A stretch of 64,000 nt of DNA from Streptomyces drozdowiczii (lineage in GTDB: Bacteria; Actinomycetota; Actinomycetes; Streptomycetales; Streptomycetaceae), in contig NZ_CP098740.1 in NCBI RefSeq assembly GCF_026167665.1, positions 4,030,001 through 4,094,000 on the forward strand, in the 5' to 3' direction. Positions 43,703 to 52,197 of this stretch are shown here, piece by piece. Below the pieces are notes generated by a model that did not search any database, was not told where the DNA came from, and worked only from the letters and a program-made list of their open reading frames with translations. Position 1 is the stretch's first letter. Every line of letters begins with the position of its first letter. Made by a program: the position numbers and the translations under genes.

Positions 43703-43894
43703 ATGGGCATCGCCGACCAGTTCAAGGACAAGGCCAAGGACCTCGCGGGCCAGGCGCAGGACCAGGCGCAGGACCGCCAGCGTCAGGGCCAGGGCCGCGA
43801 CCGCGCCAAGGACGCCGGCCAGCAGGGCCGCGACCGCGCGAAGGGCGCGGCTCAGCGCGCCCAGGACGAGGCGAGCGAGCGCTTCGACCGGTAA
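43703..43894 (+). CDS. Small Gln/Arg/Asp-rich CsbD-like stress protein (63 aa)
   Basis: Begins MGIADQFKDKAKDLAGQAQD and continues with repeated Q-D-R-x-K-A units, an amphipathic and probably disordered or helical low-complexity protein. This N-terminus is common to Streptomyces CsbD-like/antitoxin-like small proteins. ATG 43703 has AGGAG eight bases upstream. A strong terminator follows, so it is probably highly expressed. Confidence 0.75.
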   Translation: MGIADQFKDKAKDLAGQAQDQAQDRQRQGQGRDRAKDAGQQGRDRAKGAAQRAQDEASERFDR

Positions 43895-43914
43895 CGGTCG
43901 TGCGGTGACGCCGA

Positions 43915-43946
43915 GGGGCGCGCCCGGATTCTTCCGGGCGCGCCCC
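43915..43946 (+). terminator. Strong hairpin terminator
   Basis: GGGGCGCGCCCGG (43915-43927) and CCGGGCGCGCCCC (43934-43946) form a perfect 13-bp stem with loop ATTCTT, 20 bases after the small CsbD-like gene. It also faces the end of the DUF397 gene. Confidence 0.88.
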
Positions 43947-43963
43947 TTCGTGTGCGTGGGCCG

Positions 43964-44236
43964 TCAAGCGGCCTTGACGGATGCGATGAACGGCGCCCAG
44001 GCGGTGGCGTTGACGACGAGGGCGGGCCCGTCGGGCCGCTTGGAGTCGCGGACGGGGACGAGTCCGGGGTGGCCGTCGGCCACCTCCAGGCAGTCGCCGC
44101 CGCTGGTGTTGCTGTAGCTGCTCTTGCGCCACAGCGCGTACCCCTCGGCGACTTCGAGGCAGTCGCCGCCAGAGCCGTTGCTGTAGCTGCTCTTGCGCCA
44201 GCGCGCGGTGCTGAGATCAAGGGTGGTGCTGGCCAT
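43964..44236 (-). CDS. DUF397 protein with duplicated N-terminal motif
   Basis: 90 residues; start has GAGGAG seven bases upstream. DUF397 proteins accompany XRE/DUF5753 regulators and are thought to be their small partners, as in the BldB-related and toxin-antitoxin-like pairs. Here the usual motif occurs twice in tandem: ARWRKSSYSNGSGGDCLEVA then ALWRKSSYSNTSGGDCLEVA, followed by the standard VPVRDSKRPDGPALVV end. The normal family member has one copy. It overlaps the regulator gene by 20 bases. Confidence 0.9.
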   Translation of the reverse strand: MASTTLDLSTARWRKSSYSNGSGGDCLEVAEGYALWRKSSYSNTSGGDCLEVADGHPGLVPVRDSKRPDGPALVVNATAWAPFIASVKAA

Positions 44237-45062
44237 GCCGGAACTCCTCAGCCGCCTTTTCGAGCAGGGCGAGGGACACCTCTGGCGGCAGCGCGGCGGC
44301 CCTGAGGCGATCGTATGTGTTGCGGTACTGCTTCACGAGCCCCGGATCATCGATGGTCTGCCCGTGGTAGGCACCTTCGGTGTAGAGCAGCGGCGGCTCG
44401 TCATCGAAGTCCAGGAGCAGCAGCGGCATCTCGCTGATGGGGCGAGTGGCTGCGTTCCACGGGAGGATCTGTAGAACGACCCGGCGGCTGCGTACCAAGG
44501 CGGCGATGTGGTCCAGCTGCTCGGCCATCTCCGCGGGTTCCAGCAGTGGATGGCGAATTACTGACTCGTGCAGGACGACCCAGCACTCGGGCTTCTTGGG
44601 GTCGGCAAGCAGCTTGGCTGCCCGCTCCTGCCGTGCGTCGATTTTGGCCTGCACCTCCTCTGGAGTGTCCAGGGGGTGCGTCGCCTGGATAACGGCTCGC
44701 GCGTAGGCCGGAGTCTGCAGGAGCCCCGGGATCAGAGTGCCCGACCACTGGTTGATGGTCCGGGCGCGGACCTCCGCTTCCGCGATGCTCGCGAAGAACG
44801 CCGCGTGTCCCTTGCTTTGGGCCTCGCGTACTTCTTCACAACGCCGGACGAAAAAGTCCGTGCCGAGCTTGCGGTCCACATGCACAGCGAGATCCTGCGG
44901 CATGCGGCGGGCGCCGTGCTCGATGGCGCTGAGCATGGGGACTCCGTAGTAGCTGCCCTCAAGCAGCTTCTCCAGGGTCAGGCCCGCCGCTTCCCTCTGG
45001 TAGCGCAGCTCCTTCCCGTAGAACTGCGGGACCCCCGCCGAACCGTCAATGTCCTTTGCCAC
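44217..45062 (-). CDS. XRE-family regulator with DUF5753 domain
   Basis: 281 residues, GTG start with AAAGG upstream. The N-terminal HTH (FYGKELRYQREAAGLTLEKL, YYGVPMLSAIEHGARRMP) is followed by the DUF5753 sensory domain (INQWSGTLIPGLLQTPAYAR, VLQILPWNAATRPISEMPLL). It is coupled to the DUF397 partner downstream. These pairs are abundant in Streptomyces and some affect development or antibiotic production; the target here is unknown. Confidence 0.9.
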   Translation of the reverse strand: MAKDIDGSAGVPQFYGKELRYQREAAGLTLEKLLEGSYYGVPMLSAIEHGARRMPQDLAVHVDRKLGTDFFVRRCEEVREAQSKGHAAFFASIAEAEVRARTINQWSGTLIPGLLQTPAYARAVIQATHPLDTPEEVQAKIDARQERAAKLLADPKKPECWVVLHESVIRHPLLEPAEMAEQLDHIAALVRSRRVVLQILPWNAATRPISEMPLLLLDFDDEPPLLYTEGAYHGQTIDDPGLVKQYRNTYDRLRAAALPPEVSLALLEKAAEEFRHGQHHP

Positions 45063-45179
45063 CGCCGACCGCCTTTCACACCTCGCTCTGTGGAGCGGAA
45101 TTGGCTTCCACGGTAGAGGTCCGTACGGCAGCGTGTGAGGTGTTCGTCACAGCAAGCAACCGAAAGGTGGACGGCCCTC

Positions 45180-45386
45180 ATGGATCACGCCCCGTACGAC
45201 ATCGGCCCGGAGATCGACGCACTGCGCACGGCGCTCAAGGCCAACGGCATCACGCTGCCGTCATTGGGAGTTGACCCGCTGACACTCGCCTGGACGGGCC
45301 GGCAGCCGCTCGTCGCGCTCGGTAACTGCAACACGGAGACGGCGCGTCAGCTGGCCGAGGTGCTCCAGAGGGCGGCCGGAGGATGA
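45180..45386 (+). CDS. Small hypothetical protein (68 aa)
   Basis: MDHAPYDIGPEIDALRTALK with the end TARQLAEVLQRAAGG. ATG 45180 follows AAAGGTGG. This small protein type commonly sits between a DUF5753 regulator and an ATP-binding anti-sigma-like protein; function unknown. Its stop overlaps the next start (ATGA). Confidence 0.72.
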   Translation: MDHAPYDIGPEIDALRTALKANGITLPSLGVDPLTLAWTGRQPLVALGNCNTETARQLAEVLQRAAGG

Positions 45387-45823
45387 ACGGGCTGCCGCTG
45401 ACATGGGAGTTCCTGGCGGTCCCGCAGGCCGTGCCGGAGGTGCGGCAGATACTGCGGGAGCGGTTCGAGGGCGAGGACGCGGGCGATCTCCTGCTGTGCG
45501 TCAGCGAGTTGCTGGCGAACGTGATCACTCATGTGGGGGAGCGCACGCCGGTGTCGCTACGGGTGAGCGCGACCCACGCGGGACGCGTACGGGTGGCAGT
45601 GAGCGACCCCGCGGCGGCGGTGTGGCCGGCGCTCCAGGAAACGGGCCCGGAGAGCACGTCGGGCCGCGGCCTCCAGCTACTGGACGCACTCGCCCTCCGC
45701 TGGGGCGTGGAGCAGTCCCCGCACCGCAAGACGGTGTGGTGCGAACTGAGGGCCCCGAAGCGCCGCCCGCCGCGCCAGCCGGACGCCGCACCCGCCCTGA
45801 GCGGAGGACGTGGGGCTTGCTGA
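45383..45823 (+). CDS. ATP-binding protein, HATPase_c_2 (anti-sigma-like)
   Basis: 146 residues. The GHKL fold motif LLLCVSELLANVITHVGER supplies the Asn of the N box. RVRVAVSDPAAAVWPALQ is the D-x-G equivalent, here lacking the classic glycine, and STSGRGLQLLDALALRWGVE is the G2 box. Such RsbW-like small kinases often bind sigma or anti-anti-sigma factors. Translationally coupled to the preceding small gene. Confidence 0.85.
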   Translation: MNGLPLTWEFLAVPQAVPEVRQILRERFEGEDAGDLLLCVSELLANVITHVGERTPVSLRVSATHAGRVRVAVSDPAAAVWPALQETGPESTSGRGLQLLDALALRWGVEQSPHRKTVWCELRAPKRRPPRQPDAAPALSGGRGAC

Positions 45824-45872
45824 GGTCAGCTCAGATGGGTCTGGGCGCCATGGGGCAGGCCCGGTCGAGAAG

Positions 45873-46727
45873 CTAGGGGCTGTCCCGTAAAGACTTTCGA
45901 GTCAGCGGGGCCGTGATCTGCTGCTGTCCGCTGGGCTGGCCTATCGGCCGAGTGCGAGGTTGTGCAGGCGGGCGATACCGCTCATCGCGTGATGGACACC
46001 GTCGTCCTTCAACCGGCAGTCGTGCAGGACCTTCCAAGTCTTCATGCGGGCGAAGGCGTGTTCGACACCGGCGCGGACCTGACGGTGTGAAGCGTTGTGT
46101 TCTTCCTTCCAGGCTGGCATTTCGCTCTGCCCGCGCTCGCGGCGGTGCGGGATGATCAGCCCTGTGCCCCGGTAGCCGCCGTCGGCGATGATGGTGGTGT
46201 GGCCGACGTTCTGCTCGGCTCCGGACAGTGCCCACGCCATGCAGTCGTTGCGGTTGCCGGGCAACGGTCGGCCGACCACGACGACGCGCCGGGTGTCGGC
46301 ATCGATGACGACCTGGTGATCGGTGGAGTAACGGTAGTTCTTGGACCGCTCGGCCACCGTGTGGTCGCGGGTGGGACCAGAGTTCCGTCCACGATGAGCA
46401 CGGTGTCCTTGCGGGACCGTCTGCGGGGCTTGAGCGCGAGTCGGGGGCCGAGATGGCCGACGATGCGGCCGGCCGCGGACTTCGAAACACCGAAGCGTGG
46501 TGCGAGCTAACGCTGTGTCAGGTTGGTGCGCCAGTACGCGGCCACCCCAGGAGCAACCGGACCTCCAGCGGAATCCCCCACGGCCGGCCGCGCCGAGCGA
46601 TGTCGGCCCCTTCGCGCCGCAGCGCACGCATCACCCGGTTGAACTGGCGCGGAGCCACACCGGTGAACGGGACTATCCAGGACGGTTCCGAGGCCGTGAT
46701 CACACCAGACACAACAGAGATCATTTA
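45873..46727 (-). mobile_element. Degenerate IS5-type insertion sequence
   Basis: The left edge in the window is GGGCTGTCCCGTAAAG starting at 45877, preceded by CTAG, which fits the YTAR target of IS5 elements. The transposase lies inside on the minus strand. At the other end only GTAAATG near 46727 resembles the terminal repeat, so this end is degenerate or truncated and abuts the SMI1 gene. The element is not intact. Confidence 0.75.
45941..46724 (-). pseudogene. Broken IS5-family transposase
   Basis: Reading from 46724, the helix-turn-helix half (SVVSGVITASEPSWIVPFTG, APRQFNRVMRALRREGADIA) is intact, then loses frame at LLLG/VAAYWRTNLTQR. A TAG stop follows where the family has Gln before LAPRFGVSKSAAG. 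The frame is lost once more at DGTLVP/TRDHTVAERSKN, and the rest of the DDE domain (NYRYSTDHQVVIDADTRRVV, PLPGNRNDCMAW, IADGGYRGTG, VEHAFARMKTWKVL) runs to 45941. Two breaks are single-base losses in G/C-rich stretches of the kind seen elsewhere in the window. The TAG is a real-looking substitution, so the gene is probably dead regardless. Confidence 0.85.
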
Positions 46728-46750
46728 CAACGGCCATCAGCCGGGCAATC

Positions 46751-47347
46751 TCAGCCGAGGAAGTCCTTCCAGAGCGGGACGGATGCCTGCGGATTCCAGG
46801 GCGCGTCCTCGTCGATCTCGCCGAACTCGCGGTCGATGTAGTCAGCCAGATCGTGGCCGTAGCAGATGATGTCGGTTCCCCACATCGATAGAACCGGATG
46901 TCCCGGAGTGTCACGACCTGCGGGTATGAAGCGGTGCGCGTAGACGGGAACGAGTCGTGGTGCTCGTACAAGTACCGCTCTGGCTACCTCCAGAGCCTCT
47001 TCCTTGGAGGTGGGACGTGCTCCCAGGACCGGGTGCCAGCTGCCATGAGCGACGCCGCCAAGCACTTCTCGTACCGGCCACTCCAGCCGATAACGCAGGT
47101 CGTCATCATCGGCATGACGCCAGTCAGGCCAGGGCTGCTGCCACGTCGCGCCTTCCTCGGGAGGTGAAGCGACCGGCAGCCCTGCCGCTAGAAAAGCACG
47201 ATGCTCCGGGGCGAACTCGAACTCATAGGTCGCCTCGATCCGGCTGAACTCTTCCTCCGTGAGCCCCGGAGCTATCTCACAGCAGTCCGCCTCCGCCAAC
47301 CGCCGCGCGGCCTCCGCACCCAACCGCGCGCCATCAAAGTCGATCAT
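46751..47347 (-). CDS. SMI1/KNR4-type protein
   Basis: 198 residues. The SUKH-like pattern is GLTEEEFSRIEATYEFEFAP followed by EHRAFLAAGLPVASPPEEG and WPDWRHADDDDLRYRLEWPV. LVPVYAHRFIPAGRDTPGHP and VLSMWGTDIICYGHDLADYI complete it. SUKH/SMI1 proteins are frequent immunity proteins of polymorphic toxins, but no toxin gene is adjacent. ATG 47347 is chosen; an upstream ATG at 47383 exists. The IS remnant begins 24 bases after its stop. Confidence 0.85.
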   Translation of the reverse strand: MIDFDGARLGAEAARRLAEADCCEIAPGLTEEEFSRIEATYEFEFAPEHRAFLAAGLPVASPPEEGATWQQPWPDWRHADDDDLRYRLEWPVREVLGGVAHGSWHPVLGARPTSKEEALEVARAVLVRAPRLVPVYAHRFIPAGRDTPGHPVLSMWGTDIICYGHDLADYIDREFGEIDEDAPWNPQASVPLWKDFLG

Positions 47348-47431
47348 CCCGGCACCGTACACATGCAGCGTGCACGGCATCACATCTTTTCGAGCCTCGA
47401 CTCGGGCCTCCAGTTCATTGCGGGACAGCTC

Positions 47432-47867
47432 TTAGCGGACGTGAGGGTTACGGCGACGGGCCGGGGTCGCGGAGAGCATGTTGCGAAACCGGTCGTCGGC
47501 CCGACCGGACTGGACGTGCGGGAAGTCGTTCAGGGCGAGATTCCAGTTCTGTACAGCCTCTTCCAGCCGTCCGGCTTCAAGCTGCCACTCGGCGAGCATC
47601 GCCCGGTGCCGGACTCGGGCGCGGCGGGGCGCGGTGGGGCGGACCTGCTCCGAGTGCTGGAGTGCGCGGATGGCGCCCTGGCGATCACCGAGTTGTGCCG
47701 TGACCGAGTTCGAGGGCTTGGACTCTCATACCCCCGCTCGCCGGAGGCGAGTGCAAGGCCCATCGCCCTGGCGTGGCAGTCACGGCTGAGCAGTTCCAAG
47801 CGTTCGTCTGTGTGGCTGCTCGAGACCAAGCGCCGGGCGGCAGCTCTTGTATGGTCCGGCACTCCAC
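47432..47867 (-). pseudogene. Truncated XRE/TPR regulator remnant
   Basis: Only the C-terminal TPR part remains. LVSSSHTDERLELLSRDCHA is in one frame; after ASGERGYESP the frame shifts by one base to SVTAQLGDRQGAIRALQHSE. VRHRAMLAEWQLEAGRLEEA, VQNWNLALNDFPHVQSGRAD and a stop at 47432 follow. This is the standard tail of Streptomyces helix-turn-helix/TPR regulators. Everything upstream has been lost, and the IS-like end at 47915 lies 50 bases beyond. Confidence 0.8.
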
Positions 47868-47914
47868 GGAGTCTCCTAAGGCGAAAGGTGAGCGCGGGAC
47901 AATCTGGAATTTAA

Positions 47915-48071
47915 GGGCTGTACCCTAAAGGATCTTTGGAAGGTCTCGGCAGGATGGGCGTTTGTGTGGCGGACGGTCATCCGGCGCGGGCGACGTTATG
48001 CTTACCCTCCGGCTAACCTGGGCGCGCGGAGCACCTCGCCCCCGCTGGGATGGGCCTTGGTTACGGGACAA
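47915..48071. mobile_element. IS-end remnant, possibly a solo or collapsed element
   Basis: GGGCTGTACCCTAAAGG at 47915 closely matches the IS end at 45877 (GGGCTGTCCCGTAAAGA), in the same orientation, and is preceded by TTAA, again a YTAR site. About 150 bases on, TTACGGGACA (48061-48070) is the reverse complement of the other terminal repeat core. The interval carries no transposase. It may be an internally deleted element. Confidence 0.5.
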
Positions 48072-48177
48072 CTTTTGGCAGCCGCGAGACTGCCACGAAA
48101 TCACCCCCAGTCCGGCCAACGACTATGTCGTCGACGCTCAACCCTACCAACGAGATCCAGGGTAAGTTTGCTCACAC
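48072..48177. other. Short spacer before the orphan gene
   Basis: A plus-strand frame here reads WDGPWLRDNFWQPRDCHEIT, then SPANDYVVDAQPYQRDPG and a stop. It looks protein-like but has no identifiable start or family, and could be the tail of a lost gene. Confidence 0.3.
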
Positions 48178-50538
48178 TCAGTCATCGCGGTGACTATTTT
48201 CAGAGTTTCCGCGAACCCCGCGACGCTTTGGGTATTCAGACCACCGCCTGGTGTACTCGGAATTCTCGCGAATGGAAAGTCGAAGCACCTCGCTAGAATT
48301 TTCATAGATCGCCGACCTGAGTACATATTGCGCTTCGGATAGAACCGGAAGCCCTGTCAAATAGTAGGATGAAGGTCGGACGAGGCGAAGGGTTTTTCCA
48401 TTTGCCGTGCCCAATGTCAAAGTGCGCCTCCCGTAACCGTCAGTCTGTGACTCCCGCAGGCGTGACACAACCGGCAGGAACCCCGCCTCCTCTGCTTCCG
48501 CAAGAACGGTCTCTGCGGCATTAATGGCGCCCAAAACATCATCTTGAGTTGGGAACTTTGGATTAGTATGCTGCAGTACATTCCTTATTTCGTCCACCTT
48601 GCCTGATCGCAACTTTTGTGCCGCAGCGGATAGCATAGCTACGATGCGAGATCTTGCGGATGGATCCAAGTCGAGGTACGGGTGGACATGCTTGAAGAGA
48701 AACGTGTATGGGGAAGCGGAGCGAAGAATTTTGGGGTAGTCAGTTTGGGTGCGTCGCGTGGCGCCGTCGGTCTGCAAAGAGGACAAACGGTTGGCCAGAA
48801 TGTCGAAACCTCGAATCATTGGAAATAGTGTCCACTTCCCATCACTCGCAAACTGGACGTCCGCTTGATCCTGGCTCATTTGCTGGACTGTGAAGGCAAC
48901 TGCTTCGTCAGGGGAATAGACAAAGCCGGATGTGGCGTAATGATCTCGCAGAAGGGCCCAAGTGGCGAGCTTCAGATACTCTTGAAGCAGCCCTTCCACC
49001 TTCACGAAGAAGTTGGAAGCGACCGCCCTGATATCCGCCTGATCTGCGGATGCATACGTATGGGTTCTCATGGCCAGTTCCCTTAGCCTGGCGCCATACT
49101 GGCGGAAATCAACCAACACATCAGACTCAGGCGGGCCATCAATTCCAAGCCGCCAGGTAATGGCTCTCCTAAGGGATTCTTCGTTCGACAAACGCTGCCG
49201 GGCGCGCGGGCCGATGCCTACGAACGCCCCGGCCCTTTCGAGGTTTGTGCCGCTGTCGAAAATGAGCGATCCCAGCGCATCATCGAGCGGCCCCCCACAT
49301 ACAAACTGATCCAGTTGCTCTTGGAAGGAAGAACCGTCCGTTCCCCGAATAAGCCATTCGAGTCTTTCGCGCTGGACTGGATTCCCTAGATCGAATAGGT
49401 TCGATATCAAGTGGCGGCTCCGGAGGAGGGCTTGTGAAGAGCCTCCGAGGAACCTGACACCTCTGCTTGCGCACTCAGGAATAAGATCGAAGTATCCCGT
49501 ACCTCTCGCCCGCCTGGGCGATTTGCGAACCTCAGCTGGTGGAATCAGGATTGCGCCAGATAGGATCAGCGAATCCAGTGAATCAATAATTTCTTCGTCC
49601 TGGCACAGAAGTATCAATTGGAGCGATTGGGCCTCGCTGACACCTTCAGTAAATTTCTCTGCCTCCTTCACTTCTTGCCCAAGTTCGGAAAGCGATTCCC
49701 GGAGTTTTCCTTGAGTGCTATTAAGTAGGTCATGCAGAATCAGGCGCATTTCGGCTACGGAAAAGACATCGCCGAGAAGGCTTGGGATTCCAGCGGGATG
49801 CCTCCAGGAGAATGGGTTGATGGAATTGGATACCAGGTCGCGCAGAAATTCGCTCCACTCACCCTCTGCGCTTTCTTGTCGAGACAACACTTCGCGCATT
49901 TTAGTACGCACCTTTGAGATTTTCGATGCTCCCGTTTCAAGGAGGACATTATGCAATCTCATGCATGAAAGATCACTGCAATGATGAAGAGGTACCCAGG
50001 TGGAAGGTGGGCAGTACCGTATTCCTCGGGACCGCGCGAGCCCGTAGGGACCTGTCACGTAATCATGAAGCTGAAACACTCCCTGCGGAGCTCCTGCCAG
50101 CAGTGTCATCGTGTCTTTGTGAGTCAAGGTGTCATTATTATCCTTCAAGTCATTGAAAGCCTTTTCGTAAAGCTCTCGCCCATAGATGTACGGAAATAGG
50201 ATGCGCTCCCTTTTAATTTCGTCAGAAATTACTTTCTCGATAGTTTCGATATTCGTCTCATCGGGGTCCACTAGTAGTTCGTTCCAGTAAACTTGCAGAA
50301 AAGCGGCGAGTGTGCACTCATTTCGAGGATTGGCGTTACTTTGGATCCGGTTAATCAATCCGGCTCCCGCTGGTGAAGGCTTGATAGCTGCCGCGAGCCT
50401 CGGTGGAACCTCGTAGGAATCAGAAATGATGCATGAGCCGAGAAGCTCTGACAGTATATCTATCCGCAGAATTCGTTCTTGCGTTTCGGGGTTTGAATAG
50501 GTGTCCTGAATGATTTCTCGCGTAAGCTTGTTGGTCAT
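48178..50538 (-). CDS. Large orphan protein of unknown function (786 aa), putative island gene
   Basis: ATG 50538 (MTNKLTREIIQDTYSNPETQ) has a near-perfect GGGAGG 7 bases upstream; the open frame to 51012 is not supported. The gene is visibly richer in A and T than everything around it, with many AAT, AAA, GAA and ATT codons, which suggests recent transfer. There is no signal peptide or membrane helix. A Cys/His cluster (C176, H185, H186, C187, C192, H196 in YCPPSTWVPLHHCSDLSCMR) looks like a zinc knuckle. The remainder appears alpha-helical (LGQEVKEAEKFTEGVSEAQS, NFFVKVEGLLQEYLKLATWA). I recognise no catalytic motif. Its isolation among IS debris fits the remnant of a defence or mobile island, but this is a guess. 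Confidence 0.8.
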   Translation of the reverse strand: MTNKLTREIIQDTYSNPETQERILRIDILSELLGSCIISDSYEVPPRLAAAIKPSPAGAGLINRIQSNANPRNECTLAAFLQVYWNELLVDPDETNIETIEKVISDEIKRERILFPYIYGRELYEKAFNDLKDNNDTLTHKDTMTLLAGAPQGVFQLHDYVTGPYGLARSRGIRYCPPSTWVPLHHCSDLSCMRLHNVLLETGASKISKVRTKMREVLSRQESAEGEWSEFLRDLVSNSINPFSWRHPAGIPSLLGDVFSVAEMRLILHDLLNSTQGKLRESLSELGQEVKEAEKFTEGVSEAQSLQLILLCQDEEIIDSLDSLILSGAILIPPAEVRKSPRRARGTGYFDLIPECASRGVRFLGGSSQALLRSRHLISNLFDLGNPVQRERLEWLIRGTDGSSFQEQLDQFVCGGPLDDALGSLIFDSGTNLERAGAFVGIGPRARQRLSNEESLRRAITWRLGIDGPPESDVLVDFRQYGARLRELAMRTHTYASADQADIRAVASNFFVKVEGLLQEYLKLATWALLRDHYATSGFVYSPDEAVAFTVQQMSQDQADVQFASDGKWTLFPMIRGFDILANRLSSLQTDGATRRTQTDYPKILRSASPYTFLFKHVHPYLDLDPSARSRIVAMLSAAAQKLRSGKVDEIRNVLQHTNPKFPTQDDVLGAINAAETVLAEAEEAGFLPVVSRLRESQTDGYGRRTLTLGTANGKTLRLVRPSSYYLTGLPVLSEAQYVLRSAIYENSSEVLRLSIRENSEYTRRWSEYPKRRGVRGNSENSHRDD

Positions 50539-51300
50539 TTCAAACCCTCCCGAAAGCGCCATAGCTGCGCCCAGGTTACGGACTCCGGCGAGGTCTTGTA
50601 GGCGTTTCGCTACTATTCGCTTCTCCTGGTGTCCGCAGCAGGATTGGCGCGAGCGAGCATGGCTGAGTCTCACTCCGGAACCCGGCGCGGGCACGATCAC
50701 TCCGTCTGCCGCCACACCACAAGGCCGGCCCGAGCGGGGGAGCCTTCCCGGACTCATTGAGTCGGGGGGACGCGCGACCTGCTGGCACGGGCATACGTCG
50801 TGGCGGTCAGGTAGGTGATGCCACTTCCGGGTGCGGGCCTCTTGGCGCACATCACGGTCCAACGGGCCGCTGGAACGCTCTTCTCGCTGAACTAGGTCCC
50901 TTCGCCCTGTTGTCGCAGGGCGATACAGGAGGTGATCTCGACGGCGTTTTGCGGTCGACTCGGTGCCCGAGTTGTCCCTGTTGGTTGAAGTCTCATAGCC
51001 TACCGATGTCACCCGGTGTTGGTCCGGTGCGCATAGTCGAAGCGCTGGCCACTGCTCCGGATCTCTCGTACGACCTGTCCGGGCCGCAGGACGGTACTCC
51101 CTCGGCGCCTACCGCCTGGGCGGTCGTGCAGCCGCCCCCGTGCGGCGGCAGGCTGGTGCAGGTTGAGCCTGGCGCTGCTCGCTGAACCGTCCTCCGCCCT
51201 TGCGTGCACGCCCGCCCTCGCCCCCGGGGGCCGCCATCACCGCCATGCCTGAACCGGTCGTCTGGTTCGCAACGACATTTGCGGCCTCGGGCCTTACCGC
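50539..51300. other. Gene-poor spacer
   Basis: About 760 bases where base composition returns to high GC. Several frames are open on both strands, but none has a ribosome site plus family-like sequence. Likely debris of lost genes between the orphan gene and the dead acetyltransferase. Confidence 0.5.
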
Positions 51301-51302
51301 GC

Positions 51303-51817
51303 CGAGTTTGTTAAGACCTATTGGCGTTGGGAACAGGACCCCACCCCGATCGTCGCCTTCGGTCGCGGGCGTCCGGAATCCCTGGAGGCTCGCACCGAGG
51401 GCATCGCGTGTCAGCTTTGGGGCAACAACATCCGCTTCACCGTCTACGACCTCACTGGTGACCCGGTACCAGCCGGGATCACTACGCCCTGCCAGACCCG
51501 GCCGTCCGAACCTCGGAATAAGGGGTGTTGCTCGCACGCGAGGCACGCGGCAAGAGCCTGGCCACGGCCGCCACCCGCCTCACCCTCGACTACGCCTTCC
51601 ACGTCACCAGCCTGCGCATGGTGCGGCTCAAGGCCCTCGCCCCAACAAGGCGGGCTTCCGCGCCTACGAGAAGGCCGGATTCCGCACGGCCGGTGCTCTC
51701 CGCGACGCCGGCTACTGGCTCGGTGAGGTCTGCGACGAGGTGATCATGGACGCCGTGGCCGCCGACTTCACGGGGCCCTCGGCAATCGTGCCTCTCGTGC
51801 AGGGGTGCCGAGGATGA
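51303..51817 (+). pseudogene. Degraded GNAT acetyltransferase
   Basis: Pieces of one GNAT protein follow each other in different frames. EFVKTYWRWEQDPTPIVAFG, RGRPESLEARTEGIACQLWG and NNIRFTVYDLTGDPVPAGIT come first. After a frameshift come LPDPAVRTSE and a TAA, then VLLAREARGKSLATAATRLT and LDYAFHVTSLRMVRLKALAP. After another one-base loss (CCCC at 51641-51644 region) the gene ends NKAGFRAYEKAGFRTAGALR to IMDAVAADFTGPSAI. At least one break is a true stop, so the gene is dead even if the base losses are errors. Confidence 0.8.
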
Positions 51818-51918
51818 CCGGGACCTGAACGTGCGTGCCGCGACGCGCCCTTGACACCAGTGCCGGCCTGCGGGACTGTCTGCGCAACTACGCGCAACCG
51901 ACTCAAGGGGAGTACATG

Positions 51919-52197
51919 ATGACGTTACGGTTCGTCGGGATCGACCCGAACACCGGCGGCGAGGGATCACCGACGGTGTGGGTGGAAGAGGAGAGCGCGG
52001 ACCTGGTCCTTCAGGGTGCGGAAGCCGACGCCCTCCTCAAGGCCCTGGTCGGATCAACCGAGTGGGTGGCCGGCCACAAGACGGGGATTCCGCCGCATGA
52101 GCGCGTGATTCGGTTTCCGTTCCGCATGGTGCAGATTCTCAGGGAGGCGTGCGATGCCGCTGAACGCGCAGCAGCTGAACACCGCGACGTTCGCTGA
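51919..52197 (+). CDS. Small hypothetical protein preceding DUF6879
   Basis: 92 residues, MTLRFVGIDPNTGGEGSPTV and WVEEESADLVLQGAEADALL, ending PFRMVQILREACDAAERAAA. GGGGAG precedes a double ATG (51916/51919). This protein type regularly precedes DUF6879 genes in Streptomyces; its end overlaps the DUF6879 start by 44 bases. Function unknown. Confidence 0.75.
   Translation: MTLRFVGIDPNTGGEGSPTVWVEEESADLVLQGAEADALLKALVGSTEWVAGHKTGIPPHERVIRFPFRMVQILREACDAAERAAAEHRDVR

Noticed and set aside
50539..51012. N-terminal extension of the orphan gene to 51012
   Set aside because: The extension is high-GC and Arg/Pro-rich, unlike the rest, while ATG 50538 has an excellent ribosome site.
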